DNA of 64,000 nt from Mahella australiensis 50-1 BON (GCF_000213255.1 NC_015520.1:3030001-3094000), one strand, 5' to 3'; counted from the first letter of the stretch, positions 1 to 8,769 are shown. The notes: generated by a model not told the origin, from the letters alone. Program-made: numbers and translations.

Positions 1-464
1 TCAATCTGATACAGTATTCGAATCCTCATTTCCCGTAACTCGGCGCGCTGCGATTCATGTTTTATTCGCGCGGCTAAAGTACTTGTGATAAGCGCTACGA
101 TAAGCATGATGATAAATGTCACAGGGTATTCCGGGCTATACGCGAGCAGCGTATAATAGGGTTCGGTAAAAAAATAGTTAAAAGTAAGCACACTTAACGC
201 CGAAGCCATTATGCCATAAAGATAGCCATCCGTTATGCTTGCGATAATCATGACGCCAAGTATATATATCATGATATAGTTTGACTCATGAAAACCAAGC
301 GCCCTAAATCCATATGAGATCAGGGTCGCAATTATCATTATACCTATAACGATAGAAATATTTTTAAGCGCCCTCAAAATAATATTTCGCGGTTTTAAAT
401 CGCAATAATGCTGAAACTCAACAGCGTCGTTATATATTTGCTTATCCATATGTTTTTTTAACAT
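1..464 (-). CDS. KdpD/DUF4118-type membrane sensor, N-terminal part (runs off left edge)
   Basis: My own translation from the ATG at 464 gives 154 residues before the window edge. After about 35 polar residues come several hydrophobic segments with the loop 'LTFNYFFTEPYYTL', which is the hallmark of the DUF4118 four-helix sensor domain of KdpD-type histidine kinases. A charged stretch rich in R and E at the end would lead into the kinase coiled coil. A GGAAGTGG ribosome binding site precedes the ATG. It follows the potassium-uptake genes on the same strand, so sensing of potassium or turgor is plausible. The kinase domain itself is outside the window, so the C-terminal half is inferred. Confidence 0.8.
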   Translation of the reverse strand, partial: MLKKHMDKQIYNDAVEFQHYCDLKPRNIILRALKNISIVIGIMIIATLISYGFRALGFHESNYIMIYILGVMIIASITDGYLYGIMASALSVLTFNYFFTEPYYTLLAYSPEYPVTFIIMLIVALITSTLAARIKHESQRAELREMRIRILYQI

Positions 465-537
465 ATCAATCCACTTCCATCCGTCTGGATTTACTTTTTA
501 ATATTATAATAGCCATATACCCTACAAGTAAAGGGTT

Positions 538-861
538 TTAAGTTTGTGTATCCCCGAAATCGAAATCGCGGCTTTGGAGTCCCCACTTGAATACGGTAAT
601 CCTCTCCAGATTTCTGCATGCCGGCTTATATGTCGGGTCCAGCGCGTACGCCGCCCTATAATGCTTGCGCGCGATGTTGTCGTTGCCTTTTATTTCCGAG
701 AGAATGCCCAGAAGGTTATGCAGTTCGGGCGCATCCGGGTTCAAGACAAGCGCCTCGGATATAATCTTTTGCGCCGCATTTCTATCGTCGTTTTTCAATG
801 AATCGATCGCGGCTGAAATCCTCTCGGCAAAAGCATCAGAACAACTATTTTGAGTTTTCAT
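538..861 (-). CDS. small TPR-repeat protein
   Basis: A 107-residue soluble protein. Residues about 25-95 contain two to three tetratricopeptide-like helices with the signature 'LHNLLGILSEIKGN' followed by 'ARKHYRAAYALDP'. No signal peptide or membrane segment is visible. TPR modules bind partner proteins. Its ATG overlaps the stop of the upstream anchored OB-like gene (ATGA-type overlap at 858-861), so it is translationally coupled to the TrkH operon. The partner is unknown. The last 15 residues are acidic and unstructured. Confidence 0.75.
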   Translation of the reverse strand: MKTQNSCSDAFAERISAAIDSLKNDDRNAAQKIISEALVLNPDAPELHNLLGILSEIKGNDNIARKHYRAAYALDPTYKPACRNLERITVFKWGLQSRDFDFGDTQT

Positions 862-1379
862 AATCGGTTACCTCCTTTATAACCAGTTTTATCCTCTTGA
901 TTTTTTCGTAAGACAAATACCATACACACTATAGCGCTTACGAATAGAACCATAGCTAATATTACCTTCCGCCTGTCAATCGCATGAGCGACAGGGTGTC
1001 CCTGCGCGACGATTTCAACGTTTTGCGCATGTATATCGAAGTCTCCGCCGTGTTCCTCACAGGCGCGATGAAATACACCCGTGACTTTCACGATGTCCCC
1101 GCGCGCATCGTATCTCCCGATGAATTTTACGCCCTTAACTTCGTCGCTTTCGGCCCATATGCCTATCGCGTTGTCGCCATCGAATACGTTTATCCATACG
1201 TAATCGCCCCTATCCAGAATATCCCCTATTACTTCGCCGGCATATACGACCTCCATGCCGTCGTATTCTTTCGCCTTATCGATCAAATCATTGCTGGATA
1301 CCTTTACGCCATCGGCTAAGGCTATCATCGGCCACAGGCATAGAAGCAGTATCAGAGCTGCCGCTGTCGCCTTATACAT
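858..1379 (-). CDS. membrane-anchored OB-fold-like protein of the Trk operon
   Basis: 173 residues. The N-terminus (1-22) is a signal peptide or signal anchor ending in 'ALADG'. Residues about 30-125 contain beta-rich segments resembling an extracytoplasmic OB-fold ('VYAGEVIGDI', 'GRYDARGDIVKVTGVFH'). A transmembrane helix lies near 140-160, followed by a basic cytoplasmic tail. It overlaps trkH by 8 bases and the TPR gene by 4 bases, so it belongs to the potassium-uptake operon. I recognise the architecture but not a named family. A role as an accessory subunit of the transporter is inference from position only. Confidence 0.7.
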   Translation of the reverse strand: MYKATAAALILLLCLWPMIALADGVKVSSNDLIDKAKEYDGMEVVYAGEVIGDILDRGDYVWINVFDGDNAIGIWAESDEVKGVKFIGRYDARGDIVKVTGVFHRACEEHGGDFDIHAQNVEIVAQGHPVAHAIDRRKVILAMVLFVSAIVCMVFVLRKNQEDKTGYKGGNRL

Positions 1380-2880
1380 CCTTTTTCACCCTCCTAGCAA
1401 CGTATAATCCTAAAGCGAGTACCGACATGAATTCAAGCCGCCCTACCCACAAAATGATTATATACGTCACCTTTAATACGGCCGGCATAGATGCCGAAGT
1501 CAGGCCGATGCTCAGGCCCACGTTTCCCGTGGCGCTCGCCGATTCAAATGCGGCCATACCGAACGGATACCCGCTCAACATGCCGATCAGCGTTCCAAAG
1601 GCAAACGTTGCAATATACGCGGTCACGATCAGAAAGGCGCTGCGCACCATTTTATCCTCTAAAATAACGTCCTTTATATGATGTATTTTCTGGACGGATA
1701 CCGTGGATTCCGGCAATACCATTTGCTTTATATCGTTTTTAAAGGCATTAAAAATGATGCCGATGCGCAGGCCTTTGAATCCGCCGGCAGTGGAACAGGC
1801 GTTGCCGCCGAACAACATGGCGACGGTAATCGCGAACAGCGCGATATCCCCCCATTCACAATAAAACTGCTTGGCATAAATCGTCATAAAGCCTGTCGTC
1901 GTATGAGCGGAGATAAGCTGATAGAAGCCCTTGCGGAATAAGGACATGGCATCTGCATATGAGCCGCTTTGTTTCAGGCCAAGCGTCGTAATGATGGTAA
2001 GCGTGGTCAGTGTCACCGTAAATGAGATGATCTCGATATCGCGCCTCAATTCCTCTCTTTTACCTGTCAGTACGGCGTAATGCAATGCGAAGTTAAATGA
2101 TCCGATGGTTAAGAAAATCATCGTCGCGATTTCATAAATAGAGCTATGATAATACAATATGCTTTGTGACATCGGCGCAAAACCGCCCGTGCTCCACGCA
2201 GACATGAATATCCATAATCCGTGCAAAAATGCGCGATCCACCGAAAGGCCCGCAATGATTCCGGCTATCCACAACGTTACCGTACCCAAGCAAAGATAGA
2301 TGAGGCTGATCAGCCAGATATACCTCGCCGTGCTGATGGCGTTGGGCATAAGATGTTCGTCCTTGCCTTCTCCGACGTACATCTTATATGCGCCGCTCGT
2401 TCCTTTGACAAGAAAGGTAAGCGCCAAAACCACCATACCCTGTCCGCCCACAAAGGTCAGCAAATGTCTCCACATATTGATACCGTTCGAAACGTGATCC
2501 AAATCCCGTATAAGCGTCAGACCGGTAGTCGTCAGCCCGCTCATCACGTCAAAGGTGCAATCAAGATAAGAATTGTAATTGCCGCTTAAATAGTATGGAA
2601 GCGCGGAAATCAGCATTCCCAAAAACCATGATCCGGCAGTAACAACCATACCATCGCCCCAGTTCATGCGCTGCTCATGATATCGCCTTCCAAGCAGCAC
2701 CATACTCCCGCCTACAAGCAGCGTGATCGAACTGCTTATTAAAAAGTCGAAAAATATATCCCATTCAGCGTAGATCACCGACGTAACAGCCGGTATATAT
2801 TGTATCAGCCCAAGGCCGATGATAATAATACCGATATAATAGCAAATCGGCAACCACCAACTAACATGTTTCTCTATCAT
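1372..2880 (-). CDS. trkH: TrkH/KtrB-family potassium uptake channel subunit
   Basis: 502 residues, the usual length for TrkH, with about ten hydrophobic helices. The four P-loop repeats of the superfamily of K+ transporters are visible: 'GLTTTGLTL' (about 110), 'STGGFAP' (about 230), 'AHTTTGFM' (about 325) and 'SATGNVGLS' (about 450). The cytoplasmic-loop motif 'ACSTAGGFKGLRIG' is also present. The protein forms the membrane pore; TrkA-type RCK proteins encoded just upstream gate it with nucleotides. The ATG has an AGGT ribosome binding site and begins 7 bases after the stop of the 34-residue membrane peptide gene. Confidence 0.95.
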   Translation of the reverse strand: MIEKHVSWWLPICYYIGIIIIGLGLIQYIPAVTSVIYAEWDIFFDFLISSSITLLVGGSMVLLGRRYHEQRMNWGDGMVVTAGSWFLGMLISALPYYLSGNYNSYLDCTFDVMSGLTTTGLTLIRDLDHVSNGINMWRHLLTFVGGQGMVVLALTFLVKGTSGAYKMYVGEGKDEHLMPNAISTARYIWLISLIYLCLGTVTLWIAGIIAGLSVDRAFLHGLWIFMSAWSTGGFAPMSQSILYYHSSIYEIATMIFLTIGSFNFALHYAVLTGKREELRRDIEIISFTVTLTTLTIITTLGLKQSGSYADAMSLFRKGFYQLISAHTTTGFMTIYAKQFYCEWGDIALFAITVAMLFGGNACSTAGGFKGLRIGIIFNAFKNDIKQMVLPESTVSVQKIHHIKDVILEDKMVRSAFLIVTAYIATFAFGTLIGMLSGYPFGMAAFESASATGNVGLSIGLTSASMPAVLKVTYIIILWVGRLEFMSVLALGLYVARRVKKDV

Positions 2881-2887
2881 AAATACC

Positions 2888-2992
2888 TCACATGGTGAAA
2901 AGCAGCGATATCACAAAACCGATCAATATCAATACGCCGACAAATGCGATTTCCGCTGTCACACCGCAAATATAGTTAAAGACTTTTTTCAT
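2888..2992 (-). CDS. 34-residue single-helix membrane peptide in the Trk operon
   Basis: A short reading frame found by eye between trkA and trkH: ATG at 2992 and TGA at 2888-2890, preceded by a good ribosome binding site (GGAGGG, 7 bases away). The peptide begins 'MKKVFNYICGVTAEIA' and then has one hydrophobic helix (about residues 14-33). The tight spacing (13 bases from the upstream stop, 7 to the trkH start) argues for a real cistron. By analogy with KdpF it could stabilise the transporter, but that is inference and there is no visible homology. Confidence 0.65.
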   Translation of the reverse strand: MKKVFNYICGVTAEIAFVGVLILIGFVISLLFTM

Positions 2993-3005
2993 TTTGGCCC
3001 TCCAC

Positions 3006-3674
3006 TCATCGTTTGGAAAAATAATCGTAAATATGTTCTATACCGTCTTCGTTAGCCACCACGATGATATCATCGCCTGCAAGTAATTGAGTCTGCCCGT
3101 TGGGAACGATGATTTTATTTTTTCGGATGACGGAAGCGATTATCGTTCCTTTAGGCAGGCCTATCTCCGCAATGTTTTTTCCCTCCGCTAAAGAGCCTTC
3201 GGCTACGGAGACTTCCCGAATGCGGACATCGCCTACCTTTTCCATAAGCACGCGGTTGATATCCGTCCAGTCCACTTCTTTCCCGATGATCTCCGCGATA
3301 CGTGCCGTACTGCTGACCACAGAATCGACGCCCAAGCGTTTAAACACATTTATGTTTTTAGGATTGTTCACGCGCGCGATGGTATGCGGCACGGCAAAAT
3401 ACTTTTTTGCAAGTTGGCAAGCGACGAGATTATTTTGGTCGTACCCGGTTACCGCGATCAGCATATCGGCTTTTTCAATCCCCGCGTCCTTCATAAGATA
3501 GGTGTTTGTACCGTCTCCATATAACAAGTCGATACCCGAACCGCTCAGCTCGCTCGCGAGCTTTTTGCAAAGGTCATAATCTTCATCCACCAATACCAGC
3601 TTGTGGTGCTCGGGCGCCAAAGTTTTGGCAAGATAATATCCGACCTTACCGCCGCCAATGATGATTATATACAT
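3006..3674 (-). CDS. trkA: TrkA/KtrA-type RCK regulatory subunit (second of two)
   Basis: 222 residues. It has an N-terminal Rossmann TrkA_N domain with the nucleotide-binding 'IIIGGGKVGYYLA' at residues 4-16 and an acidic residue at the end of strand 2 ('VLVDED'). A C-terminal TrkA_C domain follows (about 140-222, 'LPKGTIIASVIRKNK', 'LLAGDDIIVVAN'). It gates TrkH in response to NAD(H) or ATP. Its ATG overlaps the stop of the preceding trkA-like gene by 10 bases. The pair of single-RCK proteins could replace one double-domain TrkA. Confidence 0.93.
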   Translation of the reverse strand: MYIIIIGGGKVGYYLAKTLAPEHHKLVLVDEDYDLCKKLASELSGSGIDLLYGDGTNTYLMKDAGIEKADMLIAVTGYDQNNLVACQLAKKYFAVPHTIARVNNPKNINVFKRLGVDSVVSSTARIAEIIGKEVDWTDINRVLMEKVGDVRIREVSVAEGSLAEGKNIAEIGLPKGTIIASVIRKNKIIVPNGQTQLLAGDDIIVVANEDGIEHIYDYFSKR

Positions 3675-4294
3675 TCCGCGTCACCGTCCCAACCGATGTA
3701 TTCTGATATAATCAGCATGTCGCCAGGCTGGATAATAGGGTCGGCATTGGCAAAAAGGAAACTTCCGTTCCTTATAACACCGAAGATATTTCTGCTGCTC
3801 AAAGTTGCAGTGCTTCTACCTATAAATTGCCTGGGCGGTTTAACCAATCGAAACGAGATATTGACGCCGCCTAGATTGACGGTTGCGTGTTCATTTTGCG
3901 GGATCAACATATCTTTAAGCTTATCTACCGCCAACATTGTCGGACAGATGGTCGTCAAGCCCATTTTATCGAATACCCTGTCCCTTTCGGGATCATACAA
4001 ACGCGTGATTACAGTAGGCACGCCGAATAACTCATCCGCAATTTGCGAAATCATAAAATTCATATTATCGTCGTTCGTCACAGCCGCTACCGCATCTGCC
4101 TGTTCTATTCCGGCGCCGCGCAGCACGTCCTCATCGATCGGTATGCCGGCAATTACCACGCCGTTAAATCCGGATCCCAATTGCTCGAATTTCTTGGGAT
4201 CGTTATCTATTACGACCACATCGTGGTTCTCCTGAGATAACGAAAGCGCCAAATTGGAACCGATCTTCCCGCAGCCTGCGATTATAATATACAT
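3665..4294 (-). CDS. trkA: TrkA/KtrA-type RCK regulatory subunit (first of two)
   Basis: 209 residues. I choose the ATG at 4294 rather than the one 33 bases upstream because a strong GGAGGTG site lies between them and because 'MYIIIAGCGKIGSNLA' then starts directly with the Rossmann strand. Residues 1-130 are TrkA_N, and about 135-209 are a TrkA_C-like region ending 'PIIQPGDMLIISEYIG'. The glycine motif is GCGKIG. It is the first gene of the potassium operon, and the intergenic region to its right (4295-4486) must hold the promoter. A TATACT-like hexamer lies at 4328-4333 on the minus strand, without a clear -35. Confidence 0.92.
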   Translation of the reverse strand: MYIIIAGCGKIGSNLALSLSQENHDVVVIDNDPKKFEQLGSGFNGVVIAGIPIDEDVLRGAGIEQADAVAAVTNDDNMNFMISQIADELFGVPTVITRLYDPERDRVFDKMGLTTICPTMLAVDKLKDMLIPQNEHATVNLGGVNISFRLVKPPRQFIGRSTATLSSRNIFGVIRNGSFLFANADPIIQPGDMLIISEYIGWDGDAECI

Positions 4295-4486
4295 AGCTTT
4301 TATAACACCTCCGTGTTTTATAGACAAAGTATAGCGAGATTCATATAAAATAGGTGTGAAGATGTTATTGGAAGGTATAAAGATTCTGTTAAGATCCTGC
4401 TGACTATTCAGGTGCTGTTATGCATAGGCGACGGTAACGATTAGCCTATGAAACAACACTGAATAATCAGCTAGAGCATACAAAAT

Positions 4487-4513
4487 AAGGCTTGGGAGAA
4501 CATCCCAAGCCTT
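4487..4513 (-). terminator. hairpin downstream of the tRNA-Thr 3' end (host side)
   Basis: 11-base perfect stem (AAGGCTTGGGA / TCCCAAGCCTT) with a GAACA loop. Read on the minus strand, it follows the tRNA-Thr 3' fragment at 4531-4575 and is followed by TTATTTTG, so it is probably the original terminator of the tRNA-Thr gene. The related hairpin at 11205-11247 has a different stem sequence that still pairs. Confidence 0.65.
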
Positions 4514-4530
4514 GCAACATGCTAAAATAC

Positions 4531-4575
4531 TGGAGCTGGCGAGCGGACTTGAACCGCTAACCTGCTGATTACAAA
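4531..4575 (-). repeat. att core 1: tRNA-Thr 3' half (left end of element A)
   Basis: On the minus strand this reads as the anticodon-loop TGT (Thr), the 3' anticodon arm, the T arm with TTCAAGT loop and the acceptor 3' strand ending in CCA. The 5' half (acceptor, D arm) is missing: the sequence to the right is unrelated. This is the usual footprint of a tyrosine-integrase element inserted in the 3' half of a tRNA gene. Identical 45-bp copies lie at 11257 and 30355. Confidence 0.9.
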
Positions 4576-4713
4576 GAGCATATCGATTATTTTTAACCGC
4601 GTCGCCTTATACATTGAGCCCCTTTAGCTCGCTATTTTACAGCATTTATATTCTTTATATAATTCATAATTTTATATGCTCTTTACCTTCTAATTAGAAG
4701 ATTCATTAGAAAA
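4531..4713. repeat. 183-bp direct repeat, copy 1 (att core plus left arm of element A)
   Basis: This stretch matches 11257-11439 with only about five substitutions and no gaps. The first 45 bp are the tRNA core; the remaining 138 bp are the element's own left end. Elements A and B therefore share one kind of left end although their gene contents differ. Both copies end with a motif like ATTAGAAGATTCATTAGAA. A similar motif follows the integrase stop at 30270-30290. Confidence 0.85.
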
Positions 4714-4734
4714 TTAAAACTATATTATATTAGG

Positions 4735-4781
4735 CTATTAGGCCTGAAAACTTGTTATTGCTCAAGTTCAGGCCTTTTTTA
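4735..4781 (+). terminator. rho-independent-type hairpin
   Basis: Stem AGGCCTG...CAGGCCT with a second block AACTTG/CAAGTT, loop of about eight bases, followed on the plus strand by TTTTTTATT. It sits directly downstream of the convergent lipoprotein gene (which ends at 4790). The A-rich side may also let it act on the minus strand. No plus-strand gene is visible upstream. Confidence 0.5.
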
Positions 4782-4789
4782 TTAGCTAT

Positions 4790-5953
4790 TTATTGAACCT
4801 CAATTAAATTGATGATTGTCTTGTACATTCCGTCTTTCGCTGCCTGCTCTTTGGATTCGTTTGGGATTGCATCAGTATACCACATGATATATTTGTCCGA
4901 GACATATGCCTGCCCATACTCTGAGGGGAAATCAATTATAATCTTTTGATTTATGCTGTACACTCGCTTTTTGCGATTTTCATCCCAGCTTACATAGTTA
5001 TTGCTGACATCAGGAAATTCATAATCATGTCCTTTAGATTTCTCAATAACAGTTTGCTTACCCTTTTGGTACAAGGTTAATATATTCTCTGCCCCAATAT
5101 CTTTTACAGATGAGGTTATGGTTTTACCGCTAAAAACCAGATTATCGCCATAAGCACCTAGATACTGCGGATTCATATTCTGCGGCGAAATTACCGTGGC
5201 TTTATTGCTTGTCATATCCTGATAGTATAAATAGCTATAAGCTAGATTATCCTTTGATGGCCCAAGCCATGCCACAAAATTATTGCCTATCACAGGCATA
5301 GCTGCATCTTCTTTAAACAAGCTTGTTTTGGAGGTTTTGAAGTCATAAGAATATATGCAAAACTTTACATTCCCATTTTTATCGGTTGTTCCACAAGAGT
5401 ATAAGGCATAATTGCTTCCAAGCGCTATTTGGATATCCCCGGAAGATGAGTTTTGCTCTCCGCCCAATGTTTGCATTTTGTTCGTATGCCGGTTAAAAAG
5501 CACGGCTTTTTGCTCTCCTCCATCTTCATATGGAATATATTCACTCCATAAGATATATGTATCATTGAATTGTATAAATTCCGGTTGATAGCGATCTTCC
5601 AGAGTACACACTGTAGAGCTCTTCCCTGTAGCGATATCATATATTACAATTTTAGACGGTTTATTGTTTACCGCCGCGGTAAAGCCGCATATTTCCTTGT
5701 CAGAAATTTTAACTGGCAACCATAAAGTCCCATCATCGAGCACAGCTAAAAATGTCTTCACGTTTTTCTTATCAAATACGGCGCTATAGTCTTTTTCAAC
5801 TATTTTTTCTTCAGTAGCAGAGTTATTAGTTGTGTTGCTTGAATTTGAATTTGTATTATTTGACTGCGACGGTGTTTTATTGTTTGAATTATGCGTCACA
5901 CAGCCTGATAAAAGCATAACGATCATTAATACGAGTAAACTAATTTTTCGCAT
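4790..5953 (-). CDS. lipoprotein with beta-propeller-like repeats
   Basis: 387 residues. Residues 1-18 form a lipoprotein signal with lipobox 'LLSGC' (Cys18), followed by an Asn/Ser/Thr-rich linker (about 20-50). The rest is a series of roughly 45-50-residue beta-rich repeats containing motifs of the form 'NNFVAWLG', 'NNYVSWDE' and 'KYIMWYTD', typical of TolB/WD-like propellers. It is therefore an outer-face, membrane-anchored binding protein. The ligand is unknown. It is the first gene inside element A and has no functional neighbour. It is possibly cargo of the element. Confidence 0.7.
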   Translation of the reverse strand: MRKISLLVLMIVMLLSGCVTHNSNNKTPSQSNNTNSNSSNTTNNSATEEKIVEKDYSAVFDKKNVKTFLAVLDDGTLWLPVKISDKEICGFTAAVNNKPSKIVIYDIATGKSSTVCTLEDRYQPEFIQFNDTYILWSEYIPYEDGGEQKAVLFNRHTNKMQTLGGEQNSSSGDIQIALGSNYALYSCGTTDKNGNVKFCIYSYDFKTSKTSLFKEDAAMPVIGNNFVAWLGPSKDNLAYSYLYYQDMTSNKATVISPQNMNPQYLGAYGDNLVFSGKTITSSVKDIGAENILTLYQKGKQTVIEKSKGHDYEFPDVSNNYVSWDENRKKRVYSINQKIIIDFPSEYGQAYVSDKYIMWYTDAIPNESKEQAAKDGMYKTIINLIEVQ

Positions 5954-6063
5954 TTATACCCTCCAAAGTGTTATTACCAAATAATGCCACGGCCGTTCAT
6001 AATCCGCGCCATAGTTATACTACCACCCAAATATGGAACACACCTATAGTCGAGCCTTTAAAA

Positions 6064-6726
6064 TTAATCAAGAGGGGGCCTAGGCCATTGTGGCATTGCA
6101 TTGCAATAATTTGTTAGATCAACAAACAGCTTTTCCCATAATGGACTATGTACAGCATTTGACGATGTGAAATCGCTGTTATTTATTGTGTATTCTGTTA
6201 GCCCTTTTACATCTTTTTTTGTTATCTCAACTATTTTATCATTTATATCTTTCATTTTAGTGAATTTAGTTATTTGATCTTCGCTTAACTTAATAACTCC
6301 CTTTTGATCATATGCAATATTAAACGTATCCGGTATCCTGTGCAATATCTGAGCACTTATGTATACCGAGAAATTATCTAAAACCACTGTCGTACAGTTG
6401 CCAATACCTCTATCCTTTATTGCATAATATGCATATATACGACTTAAATCATCCATATTCATAGCTTGATTGAAAAATTCGTTCCCTAAAATATTTGCAT
6501 TTACGATTGTAATTTGTTTATTTTTTAAAGAGTCATCTAACATTTTGTCTGTTTTTAATGCTGATGTTGAAAATTTAAGAGTTTCTTCATAAACTTTCGG
6601 AGAAAAATAATTATCTATGTTTGTTAATTTTAGGTGGGAAAAAATATTAAAGGCTAATGAAATGATTAACGATATAATTACAAGAATGAGAATAATAACC
6701 AATAAATTTTTATTTTTGCTAATCAT
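6064..6726 (-). CDS. unknown single-pass membrane protein
   Basis: 220 residues: one N-terminal transmembrane helix (about 8-29) and a 190-residue, Lys/Asn/Asp-rich extracytoplasmic or cytoplasmic domain ending 'PQWPRPPLD'. I recognise no family. The base composition is AT-rich compared with the Trk operon. It lies alone between the lipoprotein gene and the insertion sequence, and its upstream region holds a 16-bp inverted repeat (6771-6841). Function cannot be given. Confidence 0.55.
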   Translation of the reverse strand: MISKNKNLLVIILILVIISLIISLAFNIFSHLKLTNIDNYFSPKVYEETLKFSTSALKTDKMLDDSLKNKQITIVNANILGNEFFNQAMNMDDLSRIYAYYAIKDRGIGNCTTVVLDNFSVYISAQILHRIPDTFNIAYDQKGVIKLSEDQITKFTKMKDINDKIVEITKKDVKGLTEYTINNSDFTSSNAVHSPLWEKLFVDLTNYCNAMPQWPRPPLD

Positions 6727-6770
6727 AAGTATATTCCTTTCTAGTTACAAATATAAAGAAACTAAATAGG

Positions 6771-6841
6771 TATCTGCAATTCGTAACTTATACGAACTTT
6801 TTATTATAAGCATAAGTAATGCATATTACGAATTGCAGATA
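6771..6841. repeat. 16-bp inverted repeat, 39-bp spacer
   Basis: TATCTGCAATTCGTAA (6771-6786) and its exact reverse complement (6826-6841). It lies between the start of the membrane-protein gene at 6726 and the IS left end at 6886. It could be the end pair of a tiny relic element or an operator. No T-run follows either arm. Confidence 0.6.
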
Positions 6842-6885
6842 GACATTTATATATTTTTACTTTTATTTGTTAGGGGTTTTGTTAT

Positions 6886-8493
6886 GTTGCGTGACTAGAT
6901 CTCTCATGCTGATTATCAGCAGTATCTGTTGTCTGTTTTACCTGGATTTTGAATACCGACAGGGATTAGCTAGTCGCTTTGGAGGGTTCTATCTCCAAAT
7001 TGTACCTGCTTGACCTCGATTAAGGTCTACCCTATCATCGAGGGTCTGTATTCTGCCACCAGCAGACCCGCTAAGAATCAGCAGGCCATTATCCGTCCTT
7101 TGGTCCTTATGCCCGATCAAAAGGCTGATAGTATTTCTCAATGGGCTGATACTGCAGCCTCTGATCCTATTCTCCGCTCTATATGCGGCCTCGATTCGGA
7201 TACGGCTTGCGGTGTTGCTTCTTATTACGATTTTATCAATCGTTTGTGGCTCTCTCCTCTTAATAGCTCGGCTCGCATTAAAAAGCTTAGGCCTTTTAAA
7301 TCAAAGCCTCGACGTAAGCTTAAAGCCGGTCAGAAACAACCGTCTAAGCATTCAGGCGTTGTCGCTAAGTTGGTTAAACTGGCTATAAAAGATGGCTTAC
7401 CTAAGTATCATCCCAAACGTGTGCTCCAACGCCTCCTTGCACGTGCCGTCGTCGATGATTCAATGAAGTTAGGCATCTTGGGCAATCCTCAGAGTTTTGT
7501 TGTAGCGGCGGATGGTACTCCTTTTTATTCTGGCGCTAATCCCAGAGGTACCAAGGTCTGCGATTGCAAATCCCGTGGTATTTATGATTGTAAGTGCCCC
7601 AGGCGTTATTCTGATCCTGATGCTCGCTTGGGTTGGGATAGCTATCGTGAACAGTGGTACTACGGCGATAATCTCTTCTGCGTTGTCGCGGCTGACAGCC
7701 CTTATGATCCCCCTGTTTATCTTCGCATGGGTCAGGCTTCTCGCCATGATAGTGTGTTATGCATTTTCGCTCTATCTGAGGTAAGAGAGCTTTATCCTAA
7801 TATTCGTATCGCTGAGGTTATGGCTGACGGAGCTATGGATAATTATCCGACTTATGAGCTTCTCCATAGCTGGAATATCACTCCGTTCATATCGCTTGAT
7901 TCTAATGCCAAGGCTAAGTCATCGGGTGAGCTGCCATCAGGTGTTTTATGCCTTGATGATAAGGGTAATCCCATTTGCCCTGCCGGCATCTCTTATCAAA
8001 ACTGCGGTTATTCGCATCCTAAGGGCATCAAGTACTGTTGTTGGTTCGCTTACAAAGGTATTGATAGCCCTTGTAAATGTACTGATTCACCTTATGGCAG
8101 AACCGTTTATCTTAAACCTGGGGATGATTTAAGGCTTTATCCGCCGGTACACCGTGACAGCAAGGCTTTTCGCAAGAGGTACAAGAGGCGTACCACTGCC
8201 GAGAGAAACAACAAGAGGTTGTTTATCGATTATGATATCGAAGCCTACGGTAGCAGAAGTTCTAAGATGATATTTGCTTTGGCCACTATGGCTGCGATAA
8301 ACAGCCACTTAGACGCATAGCTTAAAGTTACCGGTTTCAGTATCATTGACCTGCTGGAGAATGGAGTTATAGCAGCGTAAACAGCATATAGGCATAAACC
8401 GTAAAGCGATAAATCTAATGCCAAAATCTGCCTATATTAGGCAGGTTAGCTTTGCTATGCCCTTTTCGACTTATTTTTGAGTCAGTCACGCAA
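6886..8493 (+). mobile_element. complete insertion sequence with a DDE transposase
   Basis: About 1.6 kb. Terminal inverted repeats TTGCGTGACT at 6887-6896 and AGTCACGCAA at 8484-8493. TTAT flanks both sides (6882-6885 and 8494-8497), a possible 4-bp target duplication. One transposase gene fills the element. The family could not be fixed by eye. Confidence 0.75.
7010..8320 (+). CDS. DDE transposase of the insertion sequence
   Basis: 436 residues starting at TTG, the only usable start before an in-frame stop at 6971. Candidate catalytic acids are Asp in 'VVAADGTPF' (about 167), Asp in 'MADGAMDNY' (about 268) and Glu in 'RRTTAERNNKRL' (about 400), the spacing of an RNase H-fold DDE transposase. 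A cysteine cluster ('CDCKSRGIYDCKC') follows the first Asp. The basic C-terminus carries the DNA-binding tail. A small hairpin (TTTGGAG...CTCCAAA) just before the start may limit translation, a usual control in transposons. The frame is intact, so it may be active. Confidence 0.8.
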   Translation: MTSIKVYPIIEGLYSATSRPAKNQQAIIRPLVLMPDQKADSISQWADTAASDPILRSICGLDSDTACGVASYYDFINRLWLSPLNSSARIKKLRPFKSKPRRKLKAGQKQPSKHSGVVAKLVKLAIKDGLPKYHPKRVLQRLLARAVVDDSMKLGILGNPQSFVVAADGTPFYSGANPRGTKVCDCKSRGIYDCKCPRRYSDPDARLGWDSYREQWYYGDNLFCVVAADSPYDPPVYLRMGQASRHDSVLCIFALSEVRELYPNIRIAEVMADGAMDNYPTYELLHSWNITPFISLDSNAKAKSSGELPSGVLCLDDKGNPICPAGISYQNCGYSHPKGIKYCCWFAYKGIDSPCKCTDSPYGRTVYLKPGDDLRLYPPVHRDSKAFRKRYKRRTTAERNNKRLFIDYDIEAYGSRSSKMIFALATMAAINSHLDA

Positions 8494-8769
8494 TTATAAG
8501 ATTGTCAATGTACAATTATGCCAATATATGGCATACCATATTGGGCTTTAACCTTTCGTCAACCATTGTTTTGATGCTCTATAGCTCGTGCTGGGAATTT
8601 GTTGAATTCCCAGTTGGTTTTCGAAAGTACTCTTTACACTTAACTTACAACATAGATGTCTTTATAATTCTTATATACGACATAAATAGTAAAATTCCTT
8701 CTTTTTGAAAAAATTTTCTAAATAAGAATACACCAAATATGAGCTTATAAAAAACAGATCCCTCTGATA
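8494..8769. other. AT-rich stretch without a supported gene
   Basis: It lies between the IS end and the transposase relic. A 68-codon frame at 8502-8708 has no ribosome binding site and no family resemblance. Bases 8740-8769 may be the start of the relic that follows, in another frame. Confidence 0.4.

Noticed and set aside
4531-4620. complete tRNA-Thr gene on the minus strand
   Set aside because: Only the 3' half is present. The expected acceptor 5' strand GCTGGCG and the D arm are absent to the right at all three copies.
8502-8708. 68-codon open frame after the IS
   Set aside because: AT-rich frame without ribosome binding site or recognisable motif.
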